From the NCBI RefSeq assembly GCF_041435495.1, contig NZ_CP108644.1, positions 6,743,501 through 6,807,500 of the forward strand: DNA of 64,000 nucleotides, given 5' to 3'. The notes under the pieces were generated by a model, which searched no databases, had not been told where the DNA came from, and saw only the letters and a list, made by a program, of their open reading frames with translations. This DNA comes from Streptomyces sp. NBC_01116 (GTDB lineage Bacteria > Actinomycetota > Actinomycetes > Streptomycetales > Streptomycetaceae). This document shows, piece by piece, positions 16,146-23,127 of the stretch. The translations under genes were made by a program, and so were the position numbers. The stretch's first letter is position 1, and each line of letters opens with the position of its first letter.

Positions 16146-18728
16146 GTGAGAACCACACTCGTCCGCCGAGGTGTGGGTGCCGTTCTGCCCCTGGCTCTGG
16201 CCGGGGCGATGAGCCTCGCGCTGCTCGTGCAGCCGGCCCAGGCGCAGCCGAACTCCCCTTCGGCCGCCACGGCATCGAACGCGTCCCAGCCGTCCCGCCC
16301 CGCCGGCTCGGCCGACCCCGCGCCGCAGGCGCAGCAGTCCCCCACCTCGGACCCCGGCCACCAGGCCAAGGACCGGTTGAAGGCGTCCCAGCTCCCCCCG
16401 CTGAGCGCCGACAAGTCCCCCCTCAAGGAGGCCTACGGCGAGCACGACGCCCCGTCGAAGCAGAGCGCGGGCCAGAAGTCCTCGGCGAAGGCGGCCGCCG
16501 TGTGCGACCCGGCCGAATTCACCGGCCGCACCGGCGCCGAACTGGTCCGGCACATCAGGGCGTCCACCACGGACTGTGTGAACACCCTGTTCAGCCTGAC
16601 CGGCAGCAACGCCCAACTGGCTTTCCGAGAAGCCCAGATGACCTCGGTGGCCTACGCGCTGCGCGACAACGCCGCCTCCTACCCGGGTGACGGGAGCACC
16701 GGCATCCCGCAGCTCGTGCTGTACCTCCGCGCCGGGTACTACGTGCAGTGGTACAACCCGGACGTCGTCGGACCGTACGGCCCCACCCTCCAGACCGCGA
16801 TCCGCTCGGGCCTCGACGCGTTCTTCGCCAGCCCCCGCTCGCGCGACGTCACCGACGCCAACGGCGACACGCTCGCCGAGGCGGTCGTCCTGATCGACAG
16901 CGCCCAGGAGAACGCCCGGTACATCTCCGTCGTCAAGCGGATGCTGGCCGACTACGACTCCTCCTGGAACGCGTCCTCACGGATGCTCGCCGCGCTCAAC
17001 AAGGTCTACACGGTGACCTTCCGGGGTCATCAGGTGCCCGCGTTCGTCAGCGCCGTCGAGTCGGACCCGAGCCTCATCGACTCGCTGTACCGCTTCGCCG
17101 CCGACCACCTCTCCCTGCTGGAGGGCGACCACGCGTACCTGACCTCCAACGCCGGACGTGAACTGGGCCGGTTCCTCCAGCACACGAGCCTGCGGAGCAA
17201 GGTCCGGCCGCTGGTCACCGCCCTGCTCCGGGACACCTCCATCACCGGCCCCACCGCCCCGCTCTGGGTGGGCATAGCGGAGATGGCCGACTACTACGAC
17301 AAGGCGGACTGCGCCACGTACGGCGTCTGCGACCTCCAGGAGCGCCTCAAGCGCGAGGTCCTGCCGGTCCGCCACACCTGTAGCCCCAGCATCCGCATCC
17401 TGGCCCAGCAGATGACGTCCGCCGAGCTGAGCGCCAGCTGCACCAGCCTCATCCAGCAGGACGCCTACTTCCACCGGATCGCCAAGGACAACGGCCCGGT
17501 CGCCGACGACAACAACACCGCCATCGAGGTGATCGCCTACGACTCCAGCGACGACTACCAGACCTACGCCGGCGCCATGTACGGGATCGACACCAACAAC
17601 GGCGGCATGTACCTGGAGGGCGACCCCTCCGTCGTGGGCAACCATCCCCGCTTCATCGCCTACGAGGCCGAGTGGCTGCGGCCGGACTTCCACATCTGGA
17701 ACCTCAACCACGAGTACACCCACTACCTCGACGGCCGCTTCACGATGCACGGCGACTTCGCCGACAACATGACCACCCCCACCATCTGGTGGGTCGAGGG
17801 CTTCGCGGAGTACATCTCCTACCACTACCGCCAGGAGCCCTACACCGCGGCGATGACCGAGGCGGGCAAGGGCACCTACGCCCTGTCCACCCTCTTCAGC
17901 ACCGACTACAGCCACGACACCACCCGGGTCTACCGCTGGGGCTACCTCGCCGTGCGGTACATGCTGGAGAAGCACCCCGCCGACCTGGACAAGGTGCTCG
18001 CCCACTACCGCGCCGGCGAGTGGAGTGCCGCCCGCACCTACCTCACCAGCACCGTGGGCACCCGCTACGACAGCGACTGGAAGACCTGGCTGGCGGCCTG
18101 CGCCGCCGGTGACTGTGGTGGCGGCGGCGGCCAGCCCGGCAACCAGGCCCCCACCGCCGAGTTCACCGCGGCGGTCAAGGACCTGACGGTCACCCTCACC
18201 GACCGCTCCACCGACGCCGACGGCACCATCGCCTCCCGCTCCTGGGACTTCGGCGACGGCACCACCTCCACGCAGACCAACCCCGCCAAGACCTACAGCG
18301 CCGCGGGCAGCTACACCGTCCGGCTGACCGTGACCGACGACAAGGGCACCACGGCCACCACCACCCGGTCGGTCACCGTGACCGGCGGCTCCGCGGTCGG
18401 TGAGTGCACCGCATCCGACACCCGCGTGCTGGGCAAGAACTGCCGGCGCGGAAACCTCTCCGCCACTACCGGCAACTACGCCTACCACTACCTGAACATC
18501 CCGGCCGGCACCAAGACGCTGAAGATCACCGTCAGTGGCGGCACCGGCAACGCCGACCTCTACTACAGCAACTTCGGCTGGGCCACCACCGGCGCGCACA
18601 CCAACCGGGCCACCGGGGCCGGCAACTCCCACACCCTGACCATCAGCAACCCGCCGTCCGGCGCCAACTACATCAGCCTTTACGCGGCGGCCGCCTTCAG
18701 CGGCGCCACCGTCACCACCGAGTACTGA
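16146..18728 (+). CDS. secreted M9-family microbial collagenase with PKD and PPC domains
   Basis: An 860-residue zinc metalloprotease expected to cleave triple-helical collagen outside the cell. A signal peptide (residues 1-~35, ending VQPAQA) is followed by the M9 activator region and a catalytic domain. The catalytic zinc motif is HEYTH: His522, Glu523, His526, with Glu551 in WWVEGFAEY as the third ligand. A PKD domain (~665-748, SWDFGDGTTSTQTNP) and a C-terminal PPC/collagen-binding-like domain (~752-860) follow. The GTG at 16146 is chosen because GGGAGGA sits 6 bases before it and the signal peptide starts there. An open frame extends 54 codons further upstream but lacks signal features. 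A strong hairpin follows the stop. Confidence 0.93.
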   Translation: MRTTLVRRGVGAVLPLALAGAMSLALLVQPAQAQPNSPSAATASNASQPSRPAGSADPAPQAQQSPTSDPGHQAKDRLKASQLPPLSADKSPLKEAYGEHDAPSKQSAGQKSSAKAAAVCDPAEFTGRTGAELVRHIRASTTDCVNTLFSLTGSNAQLAFREAQMTSVAYALRDNAASYPGDGSTGIPQLVLYLRAGYYVQWYNPDVVGPYGPTLQTAIRSGLDAFFASPRSRDVTDANGDTLAEAVVLIDSAQENARYISVVKRMLADYDSSWNASSRMLAALNKVYTVTFRGHQVPAFVSAVESDPSLIDSLYRFAADHLSLLEGDHAYLTSNAGRELGRFLQHTSLRSKVRPLVTALLRDTSITGPTAPLWVGIAEMADYYDKADCATYGVCDLQERLKREVLPVRHTCSPSIRILAQQMTSAELSASCTSLIQQDAYFHRIAKDNGPVADDNNTAIEVIAYDSSDDYQTYAGAMYGIDTNNGGMYLEGDPSVVGNHPRFIAYEAEWLRPDFHIWNLNHEYTHYLDGRFTMHGDFADNMTTPTIWWVEGFAEYISYHYRQEPYTAAMTEAGKGTYALSTLFSTDYSHDTTRVYRWGYLAVRYMLEKHPADLDKVLAHYRAGEWSAARTYLTSTVGTRYDSDWKTWLAACAAGDCGGGGGQPGNQAPTAEFTAAVKDLTVTLTDRSTDADGTIASRSWDFGDGTTSTQTNPAKTYSAAGSYTVRLTVTDDKGTTATTTRSVTVTGGSAVGECTASDTRVLGKNCRRGNLSATTGNYAYHYLNIPAGTKTLKITVSGGTGNADLYYSNFGWATTGAHTNRATGAGNSHTLTISNPPSGANYISLYAAAAFSGATVTTEY

Positions 18729-19575
18729 CCCACTGCTTCACCCCCGGCCGGGGTCGGCGCCATCGGCGCCGGCCCCGGCTCGGCCGTGCGCGGGGCGGCC
18801 GGCGGTGGTGGGCGGCGGTGGCCCGGTCGGGCCAGGTACGGGTGCCGATCTCTTCCTTAAGCAGGGCCCAGAAGCTTTCCGCGGCAGCGTTGTCGTAACA
18901 CGATCCGGTGCGTCCGCAGCTCTGCCGCAGCCCCAACGCCCGTATGTGATCGCGGAATTGCGCCGATGTGTACTCGCTGCCGCGATCGCTGTGGATCACG
19001 CATCCGGGCTCCAGGCCGCCTCGGCCGTAGGCCATGTCGAGGGCGTCGACGACGAGCTCGGCGCGGTGGTGGTCGGCCATGGCGTAACCGACGATCTCGC
19101 GGGTGGCCAGGTCCAGCCGGCAGGCGAGGTAGAGCCAGCCCTCGGCCGTCGGGAGGTAGGTGATGTCGCCGACCAGCCGGGTGCCGGGACGCTCGGCGTG
19201 GAAGTCGCGGACGATCAGGTCCGGGGCCGGCTTCGCCTTCGCATCCGGCCGGGTCAGCGAGCGGTGCTTGCGGTGGGTGACGCCGCGGATGTCGCGCTCA
19301 CGCATTACGCGGGCGACGCGCTTGCGGTTCACCCGTCGGCCCAGGCGGCGCAGTTCGGCGTGGATGCGCGGGACACCATAGGTGTGCCGGGAAGCGATGT
19401 GCACCACGGTGATCTCGTGCGCGAGCGCGTCGTCGGCGGCCTGCCTGACACGACGGGCGGCCTCGCCCTCGCACCAGGCGTAGTACGAGGAGCGGGCCAC
19501 CTTCAGCACCCGGCACAGCAGGACGATCGGGTATGTCGCCTTCTCCGCGTGGATCAACCGGTACAACGCGGTCAC
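18712..19575 (-). pseudogene. IS3-family transposase OrfB, C-terminally truncated
   Basis: A DDE integrase-fold transposase. The catalytic Asp in GDITYL, the Asp in HSDRGSEYTS and the Glu in AAAESFWALL are present. After TWPDRATA the frame leaves IS sequence and reads through unrelated DNA to a stop overlapping the collagenase end. About 45 C-terminal residues of the intact copy (including FYNRRRLRKH) are replaced. It starts with GTG overlapping the orfA stop. Confidence 0.85.
18747..18779 (+). terminator. strong terminator after collagenase
   Basis: A 15-bp stem (18747-18761 with 18765-18779) carries a three-base loop ATC and a single G-T pair. It starts 18 bases after the collagenase stop. 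Confidence 0.8.
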
Positions 19576-19938
19576 CGGTCGCTCTCCTTCACGAAGAAGG
19601 CCGTCGCTTTTTTCAGGATCTCGATCGTCTGCTGCTGTTCACGGACCTCCTTGCGCAGCCGCTTGAGCTCCTCGCGCTCGGCGCTGGTCAGCTCACCGGA
19701 GCCACCCTCTCCCCGGTCCGCCTTCGCCCGGCGGTACCAGCCGCGCAGGGACTCGGAACTGATGCCCAGTTCCCGGGCGACGGCGGTGACCGTCTTGCCC
19801 GAGGAGTCGACGAGCGCGATCGCGTCCCGCTTGAACTCCTCGGTGTACCCCTTCGTGTACTTGTTTCCCACCTGGTGCTACTTCCTCCGGAACCTCGAGT
19901 CCCAGTCTCCAGGTGTCCACGATCAAGGGGAAGCTTCA
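18814..19938 (-). mobile_element. IS3-family insertion sequence, truncated copy
   Basis: This is the inverted partner of the complete copy at 20919-22202. It starts at 19938 with the same terminal sequence (TGAAGCTTCCCC read on the minus strand). Identity stops at 18814 inside the transposase C-terminus. About 160 bases and the second terminal repeat are missing, so it cannot transpose by itself. In the shared part the two transposases differ at only three residues, so the duplication is recent. Confidence 0.9.
19572..19871 (-). CDS. IS3-family transposase OrfA
   Basis: A 99-residue helix-turn-helix protein (YTEEFKRDAIALVDSSGKTV, ISSESLRGWYRRAKAD) with a leucine-rich coiled coil (LKRLRKEVREQQQTIEILKK) that mediates OrfA/OrfAB contacts. 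It is identical in sequence to the OrfA of the intact copy. It belongs to the truncated element. It may still act as a repressor or end-binding partner for the intact copy. Confidence 0.9.
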   Translation of the reverse strand: MGNKYTKGYTEEFKRDAIALVDSSGKTVTAVARELGISSESLRGWYRRAKADRGEGGSGELTSAEREELKRLRKEVREQQQTIEILKKATAFFVKESDR

Positions 19939-19978
19939 ATCGCGCCTACAACCTCAGTATTGGGCAAGCCGCTGCCGA

Positions 19979-20009
19979 AGGGCCGCCGTGCCTCACGGAC
20001 GGCGGCCCT
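19979..20009 (-). terminator. terminator of the small secreted protein gene
   Basis: A perfect 11-bp stem, AGGGCCGCCGT (19979-19989) with ACGGCGGCCCT (19999-20009) and a 9-base loop, lies 126 bases beyond the leftward gene's stop. The remaining bases of 19939-20135 show nothing else recognisable. Confidence 0.55.
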
Positions 20010-20135
20010 CCTCATGGTGCGCGGACCTGCTACTCGCCAGGCTCTACCTGGAAGTGGCTGCCATTGGAGCCCGGCGGGTCGGTTTGGTCCCGTTTCAGCC
20101 TTGGTGTGGGCTCAGGGGCCGGGCGAAGTCTTTGG

Positions 20136-20579
20136 TCAGCAGGACACCACGGCCGAGACGGTGGCGGTCGACGGGGGCCAGCCCCACTGGTTCACGGAGA
20201 AGCTGTCGGTGACCGTCGAACCGCACGGCGCGGTAGTGACGATACTGCCGACCGAGGTCGTGCCCGCCTGCACGAGGACGGTCGGGTTGATGGGCGCGAT
20301 CGGGGCGCCGCCGACAACCGTTCCGGAGACCGTGAAGCCGACCTGCTGGGGCTGCCACCCGGAGTTGGTCGTGGCTGCGACCCCGTAGAAGCGCACCTGG
20401 TTGCCGGTCACCTCGACACAGGCTCGGGTCAGCAAGATCCCGGGCGCACCGGGGGTGCCGCAGGTGATGACGGGGCCGGCCGACCCGGTCGGCGCGGTCG
20501 GCGCGGCGACGGCTTCCTGGCCGGTGGCCAGGGCAGCCAGGGTCGCAGCGGCGACCGCAACAGCGGCAAGACTCTTCAT
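20136..20579 (-). CDS. small secreted cysteine-containing protein, unknown function
   Basis: A 147-residue protein with a clear Sec signal peptide (MKSLAAVAVAAATLAALATG, cleavage probably after AVA near residue 25). The mature part of ~120 residues is rich in Thr, Val, Gly and Ser. It has four cysteines (in ITCGTPG, RACVEV, APCGST and the final SC) that could make two disulfides. Beta-sandwich-like spacing is suggested by alternating hydrophobic stretches. I do not recognise a family. The ATG at 20579 is chosen because AGAGGGA lies just upstream and the signal peptide starts there. Its promoter carries a perfect ATGTCACAT, suggesting co-regulation with the collagenase and hydroxyproline genes. 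Confidence 0.75.
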   Translation of the reverse strand: MKSLAAVAVAAATLAALATGQEAVAAPTAPTGSAGPVITCGTPGAPGILLTRACVEVTGNQVRFYGVAATTNSGWQPQQVGFTVSGTVVGGAPIAPINPTVLVQAGTTSVGSIVTTAPCGSTVTDSFSVNQWGWPPSTATVSAVVSC

Positions 20580-20618
20580 GGGGTCCCTCTCTCTTTCGTT
20601 GCCCTCACTGGAGAGCAA

Positions 20619-20633
20619 TGTGAAATGTCACAT
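20619..20633. promoter_or_regulatory. putative GntR operator upstream of small secreted gene
   Basis: ATGTCACAT (20625-20633) is the exact reverse complement of the site at 1660. It overlaps a second dyad, TGTGA (20619-20623) with TCACA (20628-20632). It lies 40-55 bases upstream of the leftward start. The rest of 20634-20918 (about 285 bases up to the IS end) shows no gene or motif I can support. Confidence 0.55.
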
Positions 20634-20985
20634 AGCGTTCGGATGAATCATGGCAGTGCATCGAGGGGCAGCGCCGGATTCCGAGGTAAAAAGTATCTTT
20701 TCTGCTTGTGTCGGCCAATAACTGGCCTGAATGGCGCGTCAGTGGCCACGCGGGAAGTTGCCGCACGTGCACCGGTGTCGGCGGTGAAGGAGGCGGTCGC
20801 ACTCGAACGCGTTCCGGTGACGGGCCCGCTTACCCGAACGGTCGATCTCCCGCGAGACCGAGACTGTCGGCCGATCAGGAATGCTGGCTCTGTTCACGTC
20901 GCACGGTTCTGGCGCTACTGAAGCTTCCCCTTGATCGTGGACACCTGGAGACTGGGACTCGAGGTTCCGGAGGAAGTAGCACCAG

Positions 20986-21285
20986 GTGGGAAACAAGTAC
21001 ACGAAGGGGTACACCGAGGAGTTCAAGCGGGACGCGATCGCGCTCGTCGACTCCTCGGGCAAGACGGTCACCGCCGTCGCCCGGGAACTGGGCATCAGTT
21101 CCGAGTCCCTGCGCGGCTGGTACCGCCGGGCGAAGGCGGACCGGGGAGAGGGTGGCTCCGGTGAGCTGACCAGCGCCGAGCGCGAGGAGCTCAAGCGGCT
21201 GCGCAAGGAGGTCCGTGAACAGCAGCAGACGATCGAGATCCTGAAAAAAGCGACGGCCTTCTTCGTGAAGGAGAGCGACCGGTGA
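20986..21285 (+). CDS. IS3-family transposase OrfA
   Basis: A 99-residue DNA-binding subunit with an N-terminal helix-turn-helix (EFKRDAIALVDSSGKTVTAV) and a C-terminal leucine-zipper-like helix. It starts at GTG 20986, 67 bases inside the left end. It ends four bases into orfB. A run of six adenines near its 3' end could allow slippage into the orfB frame. Confidence 0.92.
   Translation: MGNKYTKGYTEEFKRDAIALVDSSGKTVTAVARELGISSESLRGWYRRAKADRGEGGSGELTSAEREELKRLRKEVREQQQTIEILKKATAFFVKESDR
21244..21250 (+). other. possible -1 frameshift site AAAAAAG in orfA/orfB
   Basis: A6G lies in orfA codons AAA-AAA-G. OrfB is in the -1 frame, and that frame is open from 21246 to the orfB GTG at 21282, so a fused OrfAB could be made. 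The phase is not the textbook A-AAA-AAG, so efficiency is uncertain. Translational coupling through GTGA is the alternative. Confidence 0.4.
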
Positions 21286-22169
21286 CCGCGTTGTACCGGT
21301 TGATCCACGCGGAGAAGGCGACATACCCGATCGTCCTGCTGTGCCGGGTGCTGAAGGTGGCCCGCTCCTCGTACTACGCCTGGTGCGAGGGCGAGGCCGC
21401 CCGTCGTGTCAGGCAGGCCGCCGACGACGCGCTCGCGCACGAGATCACCGTGGTGCACATCGCTTCCCGGCACACCTATGGTGTCCCGCGCATCCACGCC
21501 GAACTGCGCCGCCTGGGCCGACGGGTGAACCGCAAGCGCGTCGCCCGCGTAATGCGTGAGCGCGACATCCGCGGCGTCACCCACCGCAAGCACCGCTCGC
21601 TGACCCGGCCGGATGCGAAGGCGAAGCCGGCCCCGGACCTGATCGTCCGCGACTTCCACGCCGAGCGTCCCGGCACCCGGCTGGTCGGCGACATCACCTA
21701 CCTCCCGACGGCCGAGGGCTGGCTCTACCCCGCCTGCCGGCTGGACCTGGCCACCCGCGAGATCGTCGGTTACGCCATGGCCGACCACCACCGCGCCGAG
21801 CTCGTCGTCGACGCCCTCGACATGGCCTACGGCCGAGGCGGCCTGGAGCCCGGATGCGTGATCCACAGCGATCGCGGCAGCAAGTACACATCGGCGCAAT
21901 TCCGCGACCACATACGGACGTTGGGGCTGCGGCAGAGCTGCGGACGCACCGGATCGTGTTACGACAACGCTGCCGCGGAAAGCTTCTGGGCCCTGCTTAA
22001 GGAAGAGATCGGCACCCGTACCTGGCCCGACCGGGCCACCGCCCGCGCCGAGGTCTTTTCCTTCATCGAGACCTTCTACAACCGCCGCCGCCTGCGCAAG
22101 CACAAGATCTTCGGCTACCTCACACCGGCCGAAACCAGACAGCGGCACCAACACGCCCTCGCGACATAA
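21282..22169 (+). CDS. IS3-family transposase OrfB (DDE integrase core), full length
   Basis: A 295-residue transposase. It has an HTH_21-like N-terminal part (HTYGVPRIHAELRRLGRRVNRKRVARVM), then the rve DDE core with Asp in GDITYLPT, Asp in HSDRGSKYTS and Glu in AAAESFWALLKEE. The C-terminal family signature FYNRRRLRKHKIFGYLTPAE is present. It differs from the truncated copy at three positions (YPAC vs YLAC, SKY vs SEY, IRT vs IRA). All catalytic residues are intact, so it is probably active and could mobilise its own ends. Confidence 0.93.
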   Translation: MTALYRLIHAEKATYPIVLLCRVLKVARSSYYAWCEGEAARRVRQAADDALAHEITVVHIASRHTYGVPRIHAELRRLGRRVNRKRVARVMRERDIRGVTHRKHRSLTRPDAKAKPAPDLIVRDFHAERPGTRLVGDITYLPTAEGWLYPACRLDLATREIVGYAMADHHRAELVVDALDMAYGRGGLEPGCVIHSDRGSKYTSAQFRDHIRTLGLRQSCGRTGSCYDNAAAESFWALLKEEIGTRTWPDRATARAEVFSFIETFYNRRRLRKHKIFGYLTPAETRQRHQHALAT

Positions 22170-22202
22170 CGAACGAGTGTCCAAGATCACAGGGGAACTT
22201 CA

Positions 22203-22284
22203 GCCGGCAACAACCCCAAGTTGGAGGTCTATGTGCAGAGCCGTTCGGTGAACAGGAAGCTCAAGGCCGATACGCGCCTGCTCA
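22203..22284 (+). other. possible orphan coding fragment abutting the IS
   Basis: Read from 22203 in frame, this stretch gives AGNNPKLEVYVQSRSVNRKL and on, with G/C at most third positions. It has no start and runs into the antisense of the LysE gene. It may be the 3' piece of a gene cut by the IS insertion. The family is unknown and the call is weak. Confidence 0.25.
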
Positions 22285-22929
22285 TCATGCTCGGGCCGGT
22301 GCCGAGGTGTCCGTCGCCACCGAGACAGCGAGCAGGCCCAACGCCGCGCCCATGAGGTAGCGCTGGACGCGGAGCCAGGTGGGGCGGCGGGCGAGGAAGA
22401 CGGCGATGGCTCCCGCCGCCAGGACGATGCCCAGATTGACGGTGAGGGCCACCACGATCTGGACGGAGCCCAGCAGAAAGCCCTGGAGCAGGACGTTTCC
22501 CGCCTCCAGGCTGATGAACTGCGGGATGAGGGAAAGGTACATGATGGCGATCTTCGGGTTGAGCAGATTCGTCATCAGGCCCATGGTGAACAGCTTGCGC
22601 GGGGAGTCGTGCGGCAGCTCCTCGGGGGCGAAGACGGACACGCCCCCGGGCCTCAGAGCGTTCCAGGCCAGATAGGCCAGGTAGGCGGCGCCGGCCAGCT
22701 TCACGGCCACGTACAGCTCGGGCACCGCGAGGAAGACCACCGACAGTCCGAGATTCGTGGCCAGAAGGTAGACCAGGAAGCCCACGGCCACACCGCTCAG
22801 GGAGATCACCCCCGCGCGTCGCCCCTGCGTGATGCTCCGGGAGACGAGATAGATCATGTTGGGGCCCGGGGTGAGCACCATGCCCAGGGCGACCATCGCG
22901 ACCCCCAGCACCCCGCTCAGCTCAACCAT
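22285..22929 (-). CDS. LysE/RhtB-family amino-acid exporter
   Basis: A 214-residue membrane protein with about six helices. The family N-terminal signature GMVLTPGPNMIYLVSRSITQGRRAG (residues ~17-41) and the NPKIAIMYLSLIPQF segment are seen. LysE/RhtB proteins export amino acids such as lysine, homoserine or threonine. Start is the ATG at 22929. Upstream in-frame sequence crosses the divergent regulator and is not coding. It is divergently paired with a MocR regulator, which very likely controls it. Confidence 0.88.
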   Translation of the reverse strand: MVELSGVLGVAMVALGMVLTPGPNMIYLVSRSITQGRRAGVISLSGVAVGFLVYLLATNLGLSVVFLAVPELYVAVKLAGAAYLAYLAWNALRPGGVSVFAPEELPHDSPRKLFTMGLMTNLLNPKIAIMYLSLIPQFISLEAGNVLLQGFLLGSVQIVVALTVNLGIVLAAGAIAVFLARRPTWLRVQRYLMGAALGLLAVSVATDTSAPARA

Positions 22930-22998
22930 GGTCGCCCGCCGCTCTGTTCGTGGGGCGACGGTCGGGTCCGGCGCCCTGTGCACCGGCCCCCCGCGACC

Positions 22999-23064
22999 GG
23001 TGCAATCGGAGTCTAGGGTCGCCGTTCTGCTCGGTTCAATAGGTGCTATTGCACTCGGTGCAAT
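22999..23064. promoter_or_regulatory. MocR operator region between lysE and mocR genes
   Basis: The palindrome ATTGCAC-TCG-GTGCAAT (23048-23064) has perfect 7-base arms. A further GGTGCAAT copy at 22999-23006 repeats the right half-site. Repeated half-sites in divergent intergenic DNA are the usual MocR arrangement. Confidence 0.6.
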
Positions 23065-23127
23065 GCCATGCTTGACTGCCGCTCGCCAGGGATTCGATGC
23101 CGAACGCTCACCAGGGAGGCGAAGCCC

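Larger units (their letters stand above)
20919..22202 (+). mobile_element. complete IS3-family insertion sequence
   Basis: A 1,284-bp element with imperfect terminal inverted repeats: TGAAGCTTCCCCTTGATC at the left, and the complement of TGAAGTTCCCCTGTGATC at the right, both continuing into a shared TGGACAC. It holds overlapping orfA and orfB in the usual IS3 layout. Flanking bases (CTAC left, GCCG right) are not a direct repeat, so the original target duplication is lost or the ends recombined with the inverted copy at 18814-19938. Confidence 0.9.

Noticed and set aside
18814..22202. Functional composite transposon carrying the secreted gene
   Set aside because: The left copy lacks its outer terminal repeat and there is no target duplication, so the unit is not expected to move as a whole.
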